A stretch of 64,000 nucleotides of DNA from Micromonospora parva (GCF_000718515.1 NZ_JNZS01000001.1:62001-126000), one strand, 5' to 3'. Numbered from the stretch's first letter, positions 25,842 to 35,031 are shown. The notes: generated by a model from the letters alone, not told the origin. Translations and numbers: made by a program.

Positions 25842-27626
25842 TCAGCTGATGTCGTGCGTCTGCAGCCACAGCTCCAGCAGACCGAGCTGCCACAGTTTGT
25901 TGCTCCCGGCCGCCGCCTGCGCCCGGTCCGGCTCGGCGAGCAGGTGCGCCACGTACTCCGGGCGGAACAGTGCCCGCTCGCGGGCGACCGGCGCCTGCAA
26001 CGCCTCGGCGACCATCTCGCGCACCGGGCCGTCCACGTTGCGCAGCGCCGGCACCGGAAAGTAGCCCTTGGGCCGGTCGATCACCTCGGCGGGCAGCACC
26101 TCCCGGGCCACCTCCTTGAGCACGCCCTTGCCGCCCTGGGCGACCTTGTGCTCCGGTGGGCAGTGCGCGGCCAGGGTGACCAGATCCTGGTCGAGGAAGG
26201 GCGTACGCACCTCCAGGCCCCACGCCATGCTCATGCTGTCCACCCGCTTGACCGGGTCGTCGGGGAGCATCAGGTGGGTGTCCAGGCGCAGCACGGCGTC
26301 CAGCGCGGTCTGCGCCCCGGGCGCGCCGAGGTGGCCGGTGAGCAGGTCCCGGCTGGCGTCCTGCTCCAGCGCGTACGCCGGGCCGACGATGCGGCGCAGC
26401 TCGTCGTGGTCGCGGTCGAAGAACGCGGCGGCGAACGTCTCGGCGGCCCCGTGCCGGGGCGCGTCGACCAGTGGCTGGTGGTAGCCGTAGCCGGCGAACA
26501 CCTCGTCGGCCCCCTGCCCCGACTGGGCCACCTTCACGTGTTGCGCGACCTGTTCGGAGAGCAGGTGGAAGGCGACCACGTCGTGGCTGCCCATCGGCTC
26601 GGTCATCGCCAGCACGGCCCGTCGGACGGCGGGCACCAGGTCGCCGTCGGCGAGTCGGATCCGGTGGTGGTCGGTGTCGAACGCGCGGGCCACCAGGTCC
26701 GAGTAGTGGAACTCGTCGCCGGACTCGCCGCCGTGGCTGTCGAAGCCGATGCTGAACGTGCGCAGGTGTCGCTGGCCGGCCTCGGCGAGCAGCGCCACGA
26801 TGAGGCTGGAGTCCAGTCCGCCGGAGAGCAGGACCCCCACCGGCACGTCGGCGACCAGTCGTCGGCGTACCGCCGCGCGCAGCGCGTCGCCGATCGCGGT
26901 CCGCCAGTCGGCGGCGTCCATCCCCGCGTCGGCGGGTTCGCGCACGTAGTCGGGCCGCCAGTAGACCTCCTCGCGGCTGCGTCCGTCCGCCTCGATCACC
27001 CGCACCGTGGCCGGCGGCAGCTTGCGTACGCCGCGCAGCACGGTGCGTGGGGCGGGCACGATGGAGTGCCAGGAGAGGTAGTGGTGCAGCGCCACCGGGT
27101 CGATTGCGGTGTCCACGTCGCCGGCGGCCAGCAGCGCGGGCAGGGTGGAGGCGAACCGGAGCCGCCCCGGTGTCTCGGCGAGGTAGAGCGGCTTGATGCC
27201 GAGCCGGTCGCGGGCCAGGATCAGCCGCCGCCGGGCCCGGTCGACCAGCCCGATCGCGAACATGCCGACCAGGTGGTCGACGAAACGTTCACCCCAGTGT
27301 GCGTACGCCACCAGGATCACCTCGGTGTCGCTGGTGGAGTGAAAGGCGTACCCGGCGTTCTGCAACTCCTCGCGCAGCTGCGGGTAGTTGTAGATGCAGC
27401 CGTTGAAGACCAGCGCCAGGCCCAGATCGTCGCGGACCATCGGCTGCCCACCGGCGTCGGACAGGTCGATGATGGTCAGCCGGCGGTGCCCGAGGGTCAC
27501 CCAGCCGGCGGCGAACAGGCCCTCGTCGTCCGGGCCGCGTGAGCGCATCGCCTCGGACATCCGGCTGACCGCCGCCGCGTCGGGAGAGCGGCCGTCGAAC
27601 CGTGCCTCCCCGCTGATCCCGCACAT
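25842..27626 (-). CDS. Asparagine-synthase-type amidotransferase, N-acetylglutaminylglutamine amide synthase family
   Basis: 594 residues. I start at MCGISGEARF (ATG 27626) because Cys2 must be the N-terminal nucleophile of the class II glutaminase. A 39-residue upstream extension in the same frame is not conserved in character. The glutaminase domain has RGPDDEG and NGCIYNY. The synthetase domain near residue 245 onward has the PP-loop VLLSGGLDSS and SGQGADEVFAGYGYHQP. The subgroup resembles AsnO of osmoprotective N-acetylglutaminylglutamine amide synthesis, but the partner Ngg (acetyltransferase/ATP-grasp) gene is not in this window. The final product is therefore uncertain. Confidence 0.85.
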   Translation of the reverse strand: MCGISGEARFDGRSPDAAAVSRMSEAMRSRGPDDEGLFAAGWVTLGHRRLTIIDLSDAGGQPMVRDDLGLALVFNGCIYNYPQLREELQNAGYAFHSTSDTEVILVAYAHWGERFVDHLVGMFAIGLVDRARRRLILARDRLGIKPLYLAETPGRLRFASTLPALLAAGDVDTAIDPVALHHYLSWHSIVPAPRTVLRGVRKLPPATVRVIEADGRSREEVYWRPDYVREPADAGMDAADWRTAIGDALRAAVRRRLVADVPVGVLLSGGLDSSLIVALLAEAGQRHLRTFSIGFDSHGGESGDEFHYSDLVARAFDTDHHRIRLADGDLVPAVRRAVLAMTEPMGSHDVVAFHLLSEQVAQHVKVAQSGQGADEVFAGYGYHQPLVDAPRHGAAETFAAAFFDRDHDELRRIVGPAYALEQDASRDLLTGHLGAPGAQTALDAVLRLDTHLMLPDDPVKRVDSMSMAWGLEVRTPFLDQDLVTLAAHCPPEHKVAQGGKGVLKEVAREVLPAEVIDRPKGYFPVPALRNVDGPVREMVAEALQAPVARERALFRPEYVAHLLAEPDRAQAAAGSNKLWQLGLLELWLQTHDIS

Positions 27627-27770
27627 CAGGCGTTGCGGTGCTGGTCCAGGGCAGACATGGCCCCTCCTGTCAGGTCTCCCCGACTGGTGGTGGCGGGGCC
27701 CGGTGGGAACGGGCCGCTGGCTACCCGCGCATCGGGCCGACAAACCCGCAGGTGATCCCGCGCGGGCGGC

Positions 27771-28202
27771 TCAGTCGAGCAGAGTGCGCAGGATGCGGGC
27801 CAGCTCGTCTCGGTCGGTGTCGTCGAGGTGGCCGAAGAAGCGGTCCGCCTCGGCCCGGCGGGCGGCCCGGATGGCGGTGCTGACCCGGTCGCCCTCCTCG
27901 GTGAGCGCGACCAGGGTCGCCCGCCGGTCGGCCGGGTCGGGCCGACGCTCGACCAGGCCGCGGGTCTGCAGGTCGTCGACGACCTCGGTCGCCGAGCGCG
28001 GCGCGATGCGCAGATGCTCGGCGAGGGTGCCGGGTCGCACCTCGCCGTGCCGGGTCAGCACGCGCAGCGCCCGGGACTGGCTGGGGGTGATGTCCCAGGG
28101 TGCCAGCGAGTCCCGGGCCTGCCGGCGCAGCCGGGACGCCACCGCCCAGAACGTCTCCGCCAGGCTCTCGTCGTCGGCGCTGTCGGCGGTGTGCTCGGTC
28201 AC
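27771..28202 (-). CDS. MarR-family transcriptional regulator
   Basis: A 143-residue protein. The winged helix has the recognition region LAEHLRIAPRSATEVVDDLQTRGLVERRPDPADRR, with the family wing arginines and the Asp-Arg-Arg tip. Flanking helices make the dimer. It is divergent from an ABC exporter, with a near-perfect palindrome in between. It is most likely the local repressor of the exporter, relieved by a drug-like ligand. Confidence 0.92.
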   Translation of the reverse strand: MTEHTADSADDESLAETFWAVASRLRRQARDSLAPWDITPSQSRALRVLTRHGEVRPGTLAEHLRIAPRSATEVVDDLQTRGLVERRPDPADRRATLVALTEEGDRVSTAIRAARRAEADRFFGHLDDTDRDELARILRTLLD

Positions 28203-28231
28203 CGGAATACGGTAGCAGGAGATGTGGTTGC

Positions 28232-28248
28232 TACCTCATGATGAGGTA
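28232..28248. promoter_or_regulatory. Palindromic operator, probably for the MarR protein
   Basis: TACCTCAT (28232-28239) and ATGAGGTA (28241-28248) form a perfect 8-1-8 palindrome, 30 bases upstream of the MarR start codon and 37 upstream of the exporter start chosen here. MarR dimers bind such 16-20-bp palindromes. Confidence 0.75.
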
Positions 28249-28284
28249 ACCTCAGCAATATCGCCGACGAAAGGCAGCACCCCC

Positions 28285-30078
28285 TTGGAACCCACCCCGA
28301 TGGGCCGCGACCGCGGCCACCGCACCGTCAGCGCCGAAGAGAAGACGCAGGCCAGTCAGGTCTCCCTGCGCCGCATCGGTCGCCTGTTCACCCCCCACCG
28401 GCCCGCCCTGGCCGCCGTCACCGCGATCATCGTGGCCTCCTCGATCATCGCGATGGCCAGCCCGTTCCTGCTGCGTGCCGTGATCGACCGGGCCCTGCCG
28501 CAGGGCGACGTGACACTGCTGGTCTGGCTGGTCCTCGGCATGGTCGCCGTCGCGGCGGTGACCTCCGCGCTCGGCGTCGTACAGACCTGGATCTCCACCC
28601 AGGTCGGCCAGCGGGTCATGCACCGGCTGCGCACCGACGTCTTCAGCCACCTTCAGCGCCAGTCGCTGGGCTTCTTCACCCGCACCCGCACCGGCGAGGT
28701 GCAGTCCCGCATCACCAACGACATCGGCGGCATGCAGTCGGTGGTCACCTCCACCTCCACCGCCGTCGCGGCCAACCTCACCACGGTGGTCGCCACCGCC
28801 GTCGCCATGGTCGCGCTCTCCTGGCAGCTCTCCCTGGTCTCGCTCGTGGTGCTGCCGCCGGCCATCTGGCTGACCCGTCGGGTCGCCCGGATGCGTCGCG
28901 AGATCACCGCCCAGCGGCAACGCGAACTCGCCGACCTCAACGTCACCGTCGAGGAGGGCCTGTCGATCAGCGGCGTACAGCTCGCCAAGACCCTCGGCAC
29001 CGGCCCCGCGCTGATCGACCGGTTCACCGCCTCCTCGGAGCGACTGGTCGACCTGGAGCTGCGCAGTGAGCTGGCCGGCCGCTGGCGGATGGCCTCGATG
29101 AGCATCATCTTCGCCGCCGTACCGGCGGTCATCTACCTCGCCGCCGGACTGCCCGGCACCGCCGGGACGCTGAGCATCGGCACCCTGGTCGCCTTCACGG
29201 CCCTGCAGGGCGGCCTGTTCCGCCCGCTGATGGGCCTGCTCAACGTAGGCGTCTCGCTCACCGCGTCGCTGGCGCTGTTCGCCCGGATCTTCGAATACCT
29301 GGACCTGCCGGTCGACGTGGCCGACCCCGCCGACCCGGTCCGCCTCGACCCCGCCCGGGTGCGCGGTCACCTGCGCCTGGAAGACGTCACCTTCGGCTAC
29401 CCGGGCAGCGACACCGCCGCCCTCGCCGGGATCACCCTGGACGTGCCCGCCGGCACCAGCCTCGCCCTGGTCGGCGAGACCGGCTCCGGCAAGAGCACCC
29501 TCGCCGGGCTGGTCAGCCGGCTGCACGACCCGACCGCCGGCCGGATCACCGTCGACGGCATCGACCTACGCGACCTGCGCCTGGCCGATCTGGCCGCGAT
29601 CGTCGGCGTGGTCAGCCAGGAGACGTACCTGCTGCACACCACAGTGCGGGAGAACCTGCGCTACGCCCGGCCGGACGCCACCGACGCCGAAATCGAGGAC
29701 GCCGCCCGCGCCGCCCAGATCCACGACCTGATCGCCGGGTTGCCCGACGGGTACGACACCATGGTCGGCTCGCGCGGGCACCGGTTCTCCGGCGGCGAGA
29801 AGCAGCGCCTGGCCATCGCCCGTACGCTGCTGCGTGACCCGCGCATCCTGGTCCTCGACGAGGCCACCAGCGCGCTGGACACCGAGACCGAACGCGCCGT
29901 GCAGCGGGCGTTCGACGTGCTCGCCCAGGGCCGCACCACGATCACCATCGCGCACCGGCTCTCCACGATCCGCGACGCCGACCAGATCGCGGTGCTCGAC
30001 CACGGCCGGATCGTCGAGGCCGGCACCCACGACAGCCTGCTGGACCGCAACGGCCGCTACGCCACCCTGGCGGCCTGA
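28285..30078 (+). CDS. ABC exporter, fused transmembrane and ATPase domains
   Basis: About 597 residues. The transmembrane domain has six helices (VTAIIVASSIIAMASPF onward, residues 40-320). The ATPase domain has Walker A GETGSGKST, signature FSGGEKQRL, Walker B ILVLDEATSALD and the switch histidine IAHRLST. It is an MsbA/LmrA-type homodimeric exporter, probably for drugs or lipids. I chose TTG 28285, with AAGG ten bases upstream. ATG 28300 is an alternative. ATG 28222 would put the operator palindrome inside the gene, so I reject it. It is divergent from MarR. Confidence 0.9.
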   Translation: MEPTPMGRDRGHRTVSAEEKTQASQVSLRRIGRLFTPHRPALAAVTAIIVASSIIAMASPFLLRAVIDRALPQGDVTLLVWLVLGMVAVAAVTSALGVVQTWISTQVGQRVMHRLRTDVFSHLQRQSLGFFTRTRTGEVQSRITNDIGGMQSVVTSTSTAVAANLTTVVATAVAMVALSWQLSLVSLVVLPPAIWLTRRVARMRREITAQRQRELADLNVTVEEGLSISGVQLAKTLGTGPALIDRFTASSERLVDLELRSELAGRWRMASMSIIFAAVPAVIYLAAGLPGTAGTLSIGTLVAFTALQGGLFRPLMGLLNVGVSLTASLALFARIFEYLDLPVDVADPADPVRLDPARVRGHLRLEDVTFGYPGSDTAALAGITLDVPAGTSLALVGETGSGKSTLAGLVSRLHDPTAGRITVDGIDLRDLRLADLAAIVGVVSQETYLLHTTVRENLRYARPDATDAEIEDAARAAQIHDLIAGLPDGYDTMVGSRGHRFSGGEKQRLAIARTLLRDPRILVLDEATSALDTETERAVQRAFDVLAQGRTTITIAHRLSTIRDADQIAVLDHGRIVEAGTHDSLLDRNGRYATLAA

Positions 30079-30136
30079 CACCTGCCGGCCAGGCCCCGGC
30101 TCACAACAATCTCAAAACGTTCTTAGAACTGTCTCG

Positions 30137-30964
30137 TTATGGCGCGGTCAGGTGCCGGTAGACGGTGGCCCGCGAGACACCCAGCGCGGTGGCGATGGCG
30201 TCCACCGAATGGGTGCCCGCCTCGTGCATCCGCCGGGCCGCCTCGACCTGCTCCCGACCCAGCGCCGGAGGTCGTCCCGGCCGCCGCCGACGGGCAGCCG
30301 TCCCGCCGCCCGGCGCCGCGTCCGGCCGGCTCGCGGGGGCCAGAGCCGCGGCCGCCGGGTCCGCAGGGCGCACGGCCACGCCCGCCGCGTCGGCGTCCGG
30401 CGGATAAGCGGCGTCCGCGGCCGCTGTGGTCAGCAGGCGGCGTACGCCGTCGAGCATGTCGGCGCGCAGCACCTCGTCAGACACGTCGGTGAAGAAGACG
30501 ATCGGATCGCTGCAGGCTGCCACCGCCTGCACCGCCCGGACCCGCTCCCGACGCCCGGCGTCCGGCCCCGCGATGAGGTCGTTGGCCCGCATCGCGATCA
30601 CCATCAGCCGGTGGTACGTGTCGCCCCGGCCGACCAGCGCGATGTCGTGGAAGAGCATGCCGAGTGGCCGGCGGTGGGCGAGCATGACGTCCACCCAGCC
30701 CTCCAGCACCGTCCACCGGGCCTGGTCGGTCGGCTGTCCCTGGGCGGCGTCGAGCAGCCTCTCCAGGTCGGCCAGCAGCGGCTCGATCAGGGCGGCGAGC
30801 AGATGCTCCTTGGCCGGGAAGTGGTACAGGATCGCGGTCTTAGTCAGCCGCAGCCGCTCGCCGATCTGACGCAGCGAGGTGCGCTGGTAGCCGTGTTCGG
30901 CGAACAGGTCGAGCGCGGCGCGCAGGATCCGGGTGCGGGTGTCGTCCGCGGGATCGGCGGTCAT
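30137..30964 (-). CDS. TetR-family regulator with an extra C-terminal resolvase-type helix-turn-helix
   Basis: 275 residues from ATG 30964. Residues 8-60 are a TetR DNA-binding domain (TRTRILRAALDLFAEHGYQRTSLRQIGERLRLTKTAILYHF). Residues 60-190 are the ligand/dimer core. After an Ala/Pro-rich linker, residues about 226-275 read RRRRPGRPPALG, then EQVEAARRMHEAG and IATALGVSRATVYRHL. This is the C-terminal helix-turn-helix of serine resolvases and invertases. Two DNA-binding modules in one TetR protein are unusual. It is divergent from an ABC exporter, with an inverted repeat between them. Confidence 0.88.
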   Translation of the reverse strand: MTADPADDTRTRILRAALDLFAEHGYQRTSLRQIGERLRLTKTAILYHFPAKEHLLAALIEPLLADLERLLDAAQGQPTDQARWTVLEGWVDVMLAHRRPLGMLFHDIALVGRGDTYHRLMVIAMRANDLIAGPDAGRRERVRAVQAVAACSDPIVFFTDVSDEVLRADMLDGVRRLLTTAAADAAYPPDADAAGVAVRPADPAAAALAPASRPDAAPGGGTAARRRRPGRPPALGREQVEAARRMHEAGTHSVDAIATALGVSRATVYRHLTAP

Positions 30965-31016
30965 GCCGGCCAGCCTAGCGACGTCCTGACCGGTGGGCAC
31001 GATCACCGTTGATTCC

Positions 31017-31033
31017 ACTGACCAACGGTCAGT
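31017..31033. promoter_or_regulatory. Inverted repeat operator, probably for the TetR protein
   Basis: ACTGACC (31017-31023) and GGTCAGT (31027-31033) are a perfect 7-3-7 inverted repeat, 52 bases upstream of the TetR start and 43 upstream of the ABC ATPase start. The CTGACC-type sequence is common in TetR operators. Confidence 0.75.
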
Positions 31034-31076
31034 ACAGTGAGGGTGGTCGACGAAGCAGCCAACAGCAGGAGGGGCC

Positions 31077-32126
31077 ATGCCCGTCATCTCCATCGGCAAC
31101 CTGGTCAAGACGTTCGGCGCCATCCGGGCGCTCGACGGGCTGGACCTGCACGTCGAGCGGGGGGAGGTGCACGGCTTCCTCGGCCCCAACGGCTCGGGAA
31201 AGTCCACCACCATCCGCATCCTGCTCGGGCTGCTCCGCCGCGACTCCGGCGACGCCCAGGTGCTCGGCGCCGACCCGTGGCGCGACGCGGTCCGCCTGCA
31301 CCGCCGGCTGGCGTACGTGCCGGGAGACGTCAACCTCTGGCCCAACCTCACCGGCGGGGAAGCCATCGACCTGCTCGGTCAGCTGCGCGGTGGCCTCGAC
31401 CGGCGCCGCCGCGACGAGTTGCTGCACCGCTTCGACCTGGACCCGACCCGCCGCTGCCGCACCTACTCCAAGGGCAACCGGCAGAAGGTCGCCATCGTCG
31501 CCGCCTTCTCCTCCCCGGTGGAGCTGTACGTGCTCGACGAACCGACCTCCGGTCTCGACCCCCTGATGGAGGCGGTGTTCCAGGACGAGGTCCGGCGGGT
31601 CAAGCAGGCCGGCGCCACCGTGCTGCTCTCCAGTCACGTGCTCGCCGAGGTCGAGGCGCTCTGCAACCGGGTCAGCATCATCCGCGAGGGCCGCACCGTC
31701 GAATCCGGCACCCTCACCGAGCTGCGCCACCTCACCCGCACGGCGGTGACCGTCGAGACCGCCCGCCCGGTCACCGGCCTGGACGTGCTCCCCGGCGTGC
31801 ACGACGTGCACGAGGTCGACGGCCGCACCCACCTGGAAGTGGAGCCCGCCCACCTCGACGAACTGCTCGGGCACCTCATCGGCTTCGGCGTCCACGCGCT
31901 GACCAGCACGCCACCCACCCTGGAACAGCTCTTCCTGCGCCACTACGGCGATGCCCCCGCCGCGGCTGCGGCGTCGGCCGATGGTCCCGCCGACCGTGCC
32001 GGGTCGGCTGGTGCTCCTGGCACGGGTGCTGGGCCGGCCCACGGTCCTGCCGCGGGTGCTGCTCCGGCCGGCGAGGGCTCGCACGCCGACACGCAGGCCG
32101 ACGTACCGCAGGCGGGTGCCCGGTGA
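31077..32126 (+). CDS. ABC exporter ATPase subunit (antibiotic/polyketide exporter type)
   Basis: 349 residues. Residues 1-225 form the ATPase: Walker A GPNGSGKSTT, an atypical signature YSKGNRQKV in place of LSGGQ, Walker B LYVLDEPTSGLDP, and SSHVLAEVEAL. Residues 230-300 form a regulatory C-terminal domain. The last 50 residues are an Ala/Gly/Pro-rich low-complexity tail of unknown role. It overlaps the permease gene by four bases (GTGA). Drug export is inferred from the TetR context and permease type. Confidence 0.92.
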   Translation: MPVISIGNLVKTFGAIRALDGLDLHVERGEVHGFLGPNGSGKSTTIRILLGLLRRDSGDAQVLGADPWRDAVRLHRRLAYVPGDVNLWPNLTGGEAIDLLGQLRGGLDRRRRDELLHRFDLDPTRRCRTYSKGNRQKVAIVAAFSSPVELYVLDEPTSGLDPLMEAVFQDEVRRVKQAGATVLLSSHVLAEVEALCNRVSIIREGRTVESGTLTELRHLTRTAVTVETARPVTGLDVLPGVHDVHEVDGRTHLEVEPAHLDELLGHLIGFGVHALTSTPPTLEQLFLRHYGDAPAAAAASADGPADRAGSAGAPGTGAGPAHGPAAGAAPAGEGSHADTQADVPQAGAR

Positions 32127-33748
32127 GCGCCCTCACCGGCACGACCCGGCTGGCCCGGCTCGTCCTGCGTCGCGACCGGATCCGCCTGGCCATCTGGATC
32201 CTCGGCACGCCCCTGCTCGGCTACGCCCTCGCCGGCAGCGTCGCCGGCATCTACCCGGACCAGGACGCCCGGCTGGGCTACGCCACCACGTCGGCGTCCA
32301 GCCTGGTTGCCCGCGCCTTCAACGGCCCCATCCACGGCACCGACCTCGGTGCGGTGGTGGTCGCCGAGACGTACGTGACGCTGGCCCTGATCGTCGCGCT
32401 GCTGAGCACCTTCGCGGTGACCCGGCACACCCGCCAGAACGAGGAGACCGGCCGCGCCGAACTGCTCGGCGCCAACGTGGTCGGCCGGTACGCGCCGCTG
32501 ACCGCCGCGCTGCTCGTCATCGTCGCCGCTAACGCACTGGCCGCCGCGCTGCTCGCGGTCGCGCTGGTCGGTGCCGGTCTGCCGCTCGCCGGTTCCGTCG
32601 CGGCAGCGGCAGCGATCGGCGGCGTCGGGGTCGCCTTCACCGCGATCGCGGCCGTCACCGCCCAACTCTCCGTCACCGCGCGCGGCGCCAACGCGCTCGC
32701 CGCCGCCACCGTCGGGCTCTCCTTCGTGCTGCGCGCCGCCGGCGACGTGCTCGGCGAGCAGAGCGCCGACGGCACCCGGGTCCGCAGCGCCTGGCCGTCG
32801 TGGATCTCCCCGCTCGGCTGGGGCAACCAGGTCCGCGCCTTCGACGGCGAACGCTGGTGGGTGCTCGCCCTGCCCGTCGCGCTGCTGCTCGCCGGGGTGG
32901 CGCTGGCGTACGCCCTCGCCGAGCGACGCGACCAGGGCGCCGGGCTGATCGCCCCCCGACGCGGCCCGGCGACCGGCGCGCCACTGCTGCTCAGCCCCAC
33001 CGGGCTGGCCTGGCGGACGCAACGCGGCACACTACTCGGCTGGGCCGTCGGGGTGGCCGCGCTCGGCCTGCCCATGGGTGTCGCCGCCGACGAGTTCAAC
33101 GACATGATCGACGCGAACCCGGCCGCCGCCGAAGCGATAAACGCGATGGGCGGCGGGGACGACCTGATCAAGGCGTACCTGACCGCGATGCTCGGCCTCT
33201 TCGCGCTGACCATCGGCGCGTACGTCGTGCAGGCCCTGCTCCGGGTCCGCGGCGACGAGGCCGACGGGGTGTTGGAGGCCGCCCTCGCGACGGCGGTCAG
33301 CCGCACCCGCTGGCTCGGCACCCAGGTGCTCGCCGCGACGCTCGGCGCGGTGGCCCTGCTGCTGCTCGCCGGCGTGACCACCGGCCTCGGCTACGGCATC
33401 GTCATCGGCGACCCGCTCGGGCAGGCCGTCGAGCTGGGCGGCGCCGCGCTGCTGCGCCTGCCCGCCCTGCTCGTGGTCGCCGGGGTGGTGACCGCGCTCT
33501 TCGGGCTGCTGCCCCGCTGGTCGGTGGTGCTGTCCTGGATGGCGCTGCTGGTCTTCCTGCTCCTCGGGCAGCTCGGCGCGGTGCTGGAGCTGCCGCAGGC
33601 CGCGCTCAACGTCTCGCCGTACACCCATGTGCCGGCCGTGCCCGCCGTCCACCCGGCGGCGCTTCCCCTGGTGGTGCTGGCGGCGGTGGCCGCGGCCCTG
33701 CTCGCCGTCGGCGTGGTGGCCTTCCGCCACCGCGACGTCCCGTCCTGA
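32123..33748 (+). CDS. ABC exporter permease, polyketide-antibiotic exporter type
   Basis: 541 residues from GTG 32123 with about 12 hydrophobic segments in two halves. The start LARLVLRRDRIRLAIWILG and the mid-protein repeat GLAWRTQRGTLLGWAVGVAALG mark the internal duplication typical of TnrB3-like exporters (COG3559). It pairs with the upstream ATPase to pump out hydrophobic compounds. The TetR regulator upstream probably controls the pair. A stem with 14-base arms follows the stop codon. Confidence 0.9.
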   Translation: MSALTGTTRLARLVLRRDRIRLAIWILGTPLLGYALAGSVAGIYPDQDARLGYATTSASSLVARAFNGPIHGTDLGAVVVAETYVTLALIVALLSTFAVTRHTRQNEETGRAELLGANVVGRYAPLTAALLVIVAANALAAALLAVALVGAGLPLAGSVAAAAAIGGVGVAFTAIAAVTAQLSVTARGANALAAATVGLSFVLRAAGDVLGEQSADGTRVRSAWPSWISPLGWGNQVRAFDGERWWVLALPVALLLAGVALAYALAERRDQGAGLIAPRRGPATGAPLLLSPTGLAWRTQRGTLLGWAVGVAALGLPMGVAADEFNDMIDANPAAAEAINAMGGGDDLIKAYLTAMLGLFALTIGAYVVQALLRVRGDEADGVLEAALATAVSRTRWLGTQVLAATLGAVALLLLAGVTTGLGYGIVIGDPLGQAVELGGAALLRLPALLVVAGVVTALFGLLPRWSVVLSWMALLVFLLLGQLGAVLELPQAALNVSPYTHVPAVPAVHPAALPLVVLAAVAAALLAVGVVAFRHRDVPS

Positions 33749-33759
33749 GCCGGCGTTTC

Positions 33760-33824
33760 GTGATCGTTGGCAGCTGAGCGACTCGACACGCCGACGCCAG
33801 CCCTCCTCAACTGCCACCGATCAC
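33760..33824 (+). terminator. Hairpin terminator after the exporter operon
   Basis: Arms 33760-33773 and 33811-33824 pair over 14 bases with one mismatch, around a 37-base loop, 11 bases after the permease stop. Confidence 0.55.
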
Positions 33825-33937
33825 CTGACGTAGCCCACCGGGGCCGTGGTGGGGCGTTCTGCACAGGGTGGCGGCTGTCCACAGAGGGCCTGCTGGTGTG
33901 TTTGCGGAGGGCTGGGTGGGGCTTCACGGTTCTGTGC

Positions 33938-34879
33938 GTGAACCTGGTGCTTCGGGAACTCGTCGAACGTGGCGCGGGTCTGGTGACGTTCGGGGCGGCC
34001 GGGCAGGTGGTGCCGTCGTGGACGGTTCGGCAGGCTTGTCGCAACGGCGAACTGGTACGGGTGCTGCCCGAGGTGTTCGTGGCGGCGCACCTCGTCGGTG
34101 GGCGACCCGGTGCCCCGGTCCTGAGTCGACTCGACAGTGCCCTGAGTCTGCGGGCTGCTCTCGCCTGGGCTGGCGGAAACGGCGCGCCCAGTTATCTCAG
34201 TGCGCTCGCCGTGTGGGGGCTGCACCCGCAGGCGGTCGGTGACCTCGTGCACCTGAGCGCACCAGCGAGCAGCGGTCTGCGCGGTCGGCCTGGAGTGATC
34301 GTCCACCGACGCCGGAGCCTGACCATCGAGCCGCCGGAGGTGGTGGTCCGGCGAGGGCTGAGGGTCACCCGCCTCGAACAGTCGCTCGTCGACTCCTGGC
34401 CGACGTTGCCGCCCGCCGACCGGCGGACGCCGGTGATCCGAGCGGTCAACGACCGGCTGACCACACCCGAGCGGTTGTCGGCAGCACTGGAGCGGGTGCC
34501 CAAGCTGATCGATCGGGCGGCGTTCCGGCATCTGCTGACGAGGCTTGCCGACGGCTGCCGCAGCCCGTTGGAAATCTGGGGGCACGAGCACGTCTTCACC
34601 GGTCCCGGAATGCCGGCGTTTCACCGGCAGGTGCCGGTCCGTGTCGGGCGGCGCACCGTGTACCTCGACATGTTCGCCGAGCGGGAACGGGTCAACATCG
34701 AACTCGACGGGGCGACCACCCACGGCAACCCACGCCAGCAGGAGCTCGACCTGCGCCGCGACGCCCTCCTGGCGGCCATCGGGATCCTGGTGGTCCGCTT
34801 CGCCCACCGCCGCCTCGTGCACGAGGTCGACGAGGTGCGCCGGGAAACCCTCGCCATCCTGACGACCCGCCGGACCTGA
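33938..34879 (+). CDS. AbiEi-type winged-helix protein with C-terminal DUF559/Vsr-like nuclease fold
   Basis: 313 residues from GTG 33938. Residues 1-55 (ELVERGAGLVTFGAAGQVVPSWTVRQACRNGELVRVLPEVFVA) resemble the AbiEi antitoxin DNA-binding region. Residues 225-310 contain RRTVYLDMFAERERVNIELDG, then H, RRD and GILVVRFAHRRL. This is the D...ExD(G)...H pattern of DUF559, related to very-short-patch-repair endonucleases. Such stand-alone proteins are abundant in actinobacteria and are often called type IV antitoxin-domain proteins. No AbiEii nucleotidyltransferase toxin gene is adjacent, so a toxin-antitoxin role is not supported here. Confidence 0.8.
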   Translation: MNLVLRELVERGAGLVTFGAAGQVVPSWTVRQACRNGELVRVLPEVFVAAHLVGGRPGAPVLSRLDSALSLRAALAWAGGNGAPSYLSALAVWGLHPQAVGDLVHLSAPASSGLRGRPGVIVHRRRSLTIEPPEVVVRRGLRVTRLEQSLVDSWPTLPPADRRTPVIRAVNDRLTTPERLSAALERVPKLIDRAAFRHLLTRLADGCRSPLEIWGHEHVFTGPGMPAFHRQVPVRVGRRTVYLDMFAERERVNIELDGATTHGNPRQQELDLRRDALLAAIGILVVRFAHRRLVHEVDEVRRETLAILTTRRT

Positions 34880-35031
34880 CGGGGTCCTCTGCGGGCGGGG
34901 TGTCCTGGCGGGCCGAGCCTGCTGGCGCTCACCCCACCATCGAGCGCGCCGACGCCGTCAGTGGTGCAGCGACAGCGGTTGTGTCGCACGCGGCCGCCAC
35001 ACTGGGGCTTCCTCGACCGGAGAGGTGCCTC

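Noticed and set aside
30119..30129. GTTCTTAGAAC palindrome between convergent genes as terminator or operator
   Set aside because: The stem is only five pairs, it is AT-rich, and it lies between two 3' ends, so neither function is supported.
33938..34879. AbiE-type toxin-antitoxin system
   Set aside because: Only the AbiEi-like domain fused to DUF559 is present. No AbiEii nucleotidyltransferase is adjacent, so a type IV toxin-antitoxin call is not supported.
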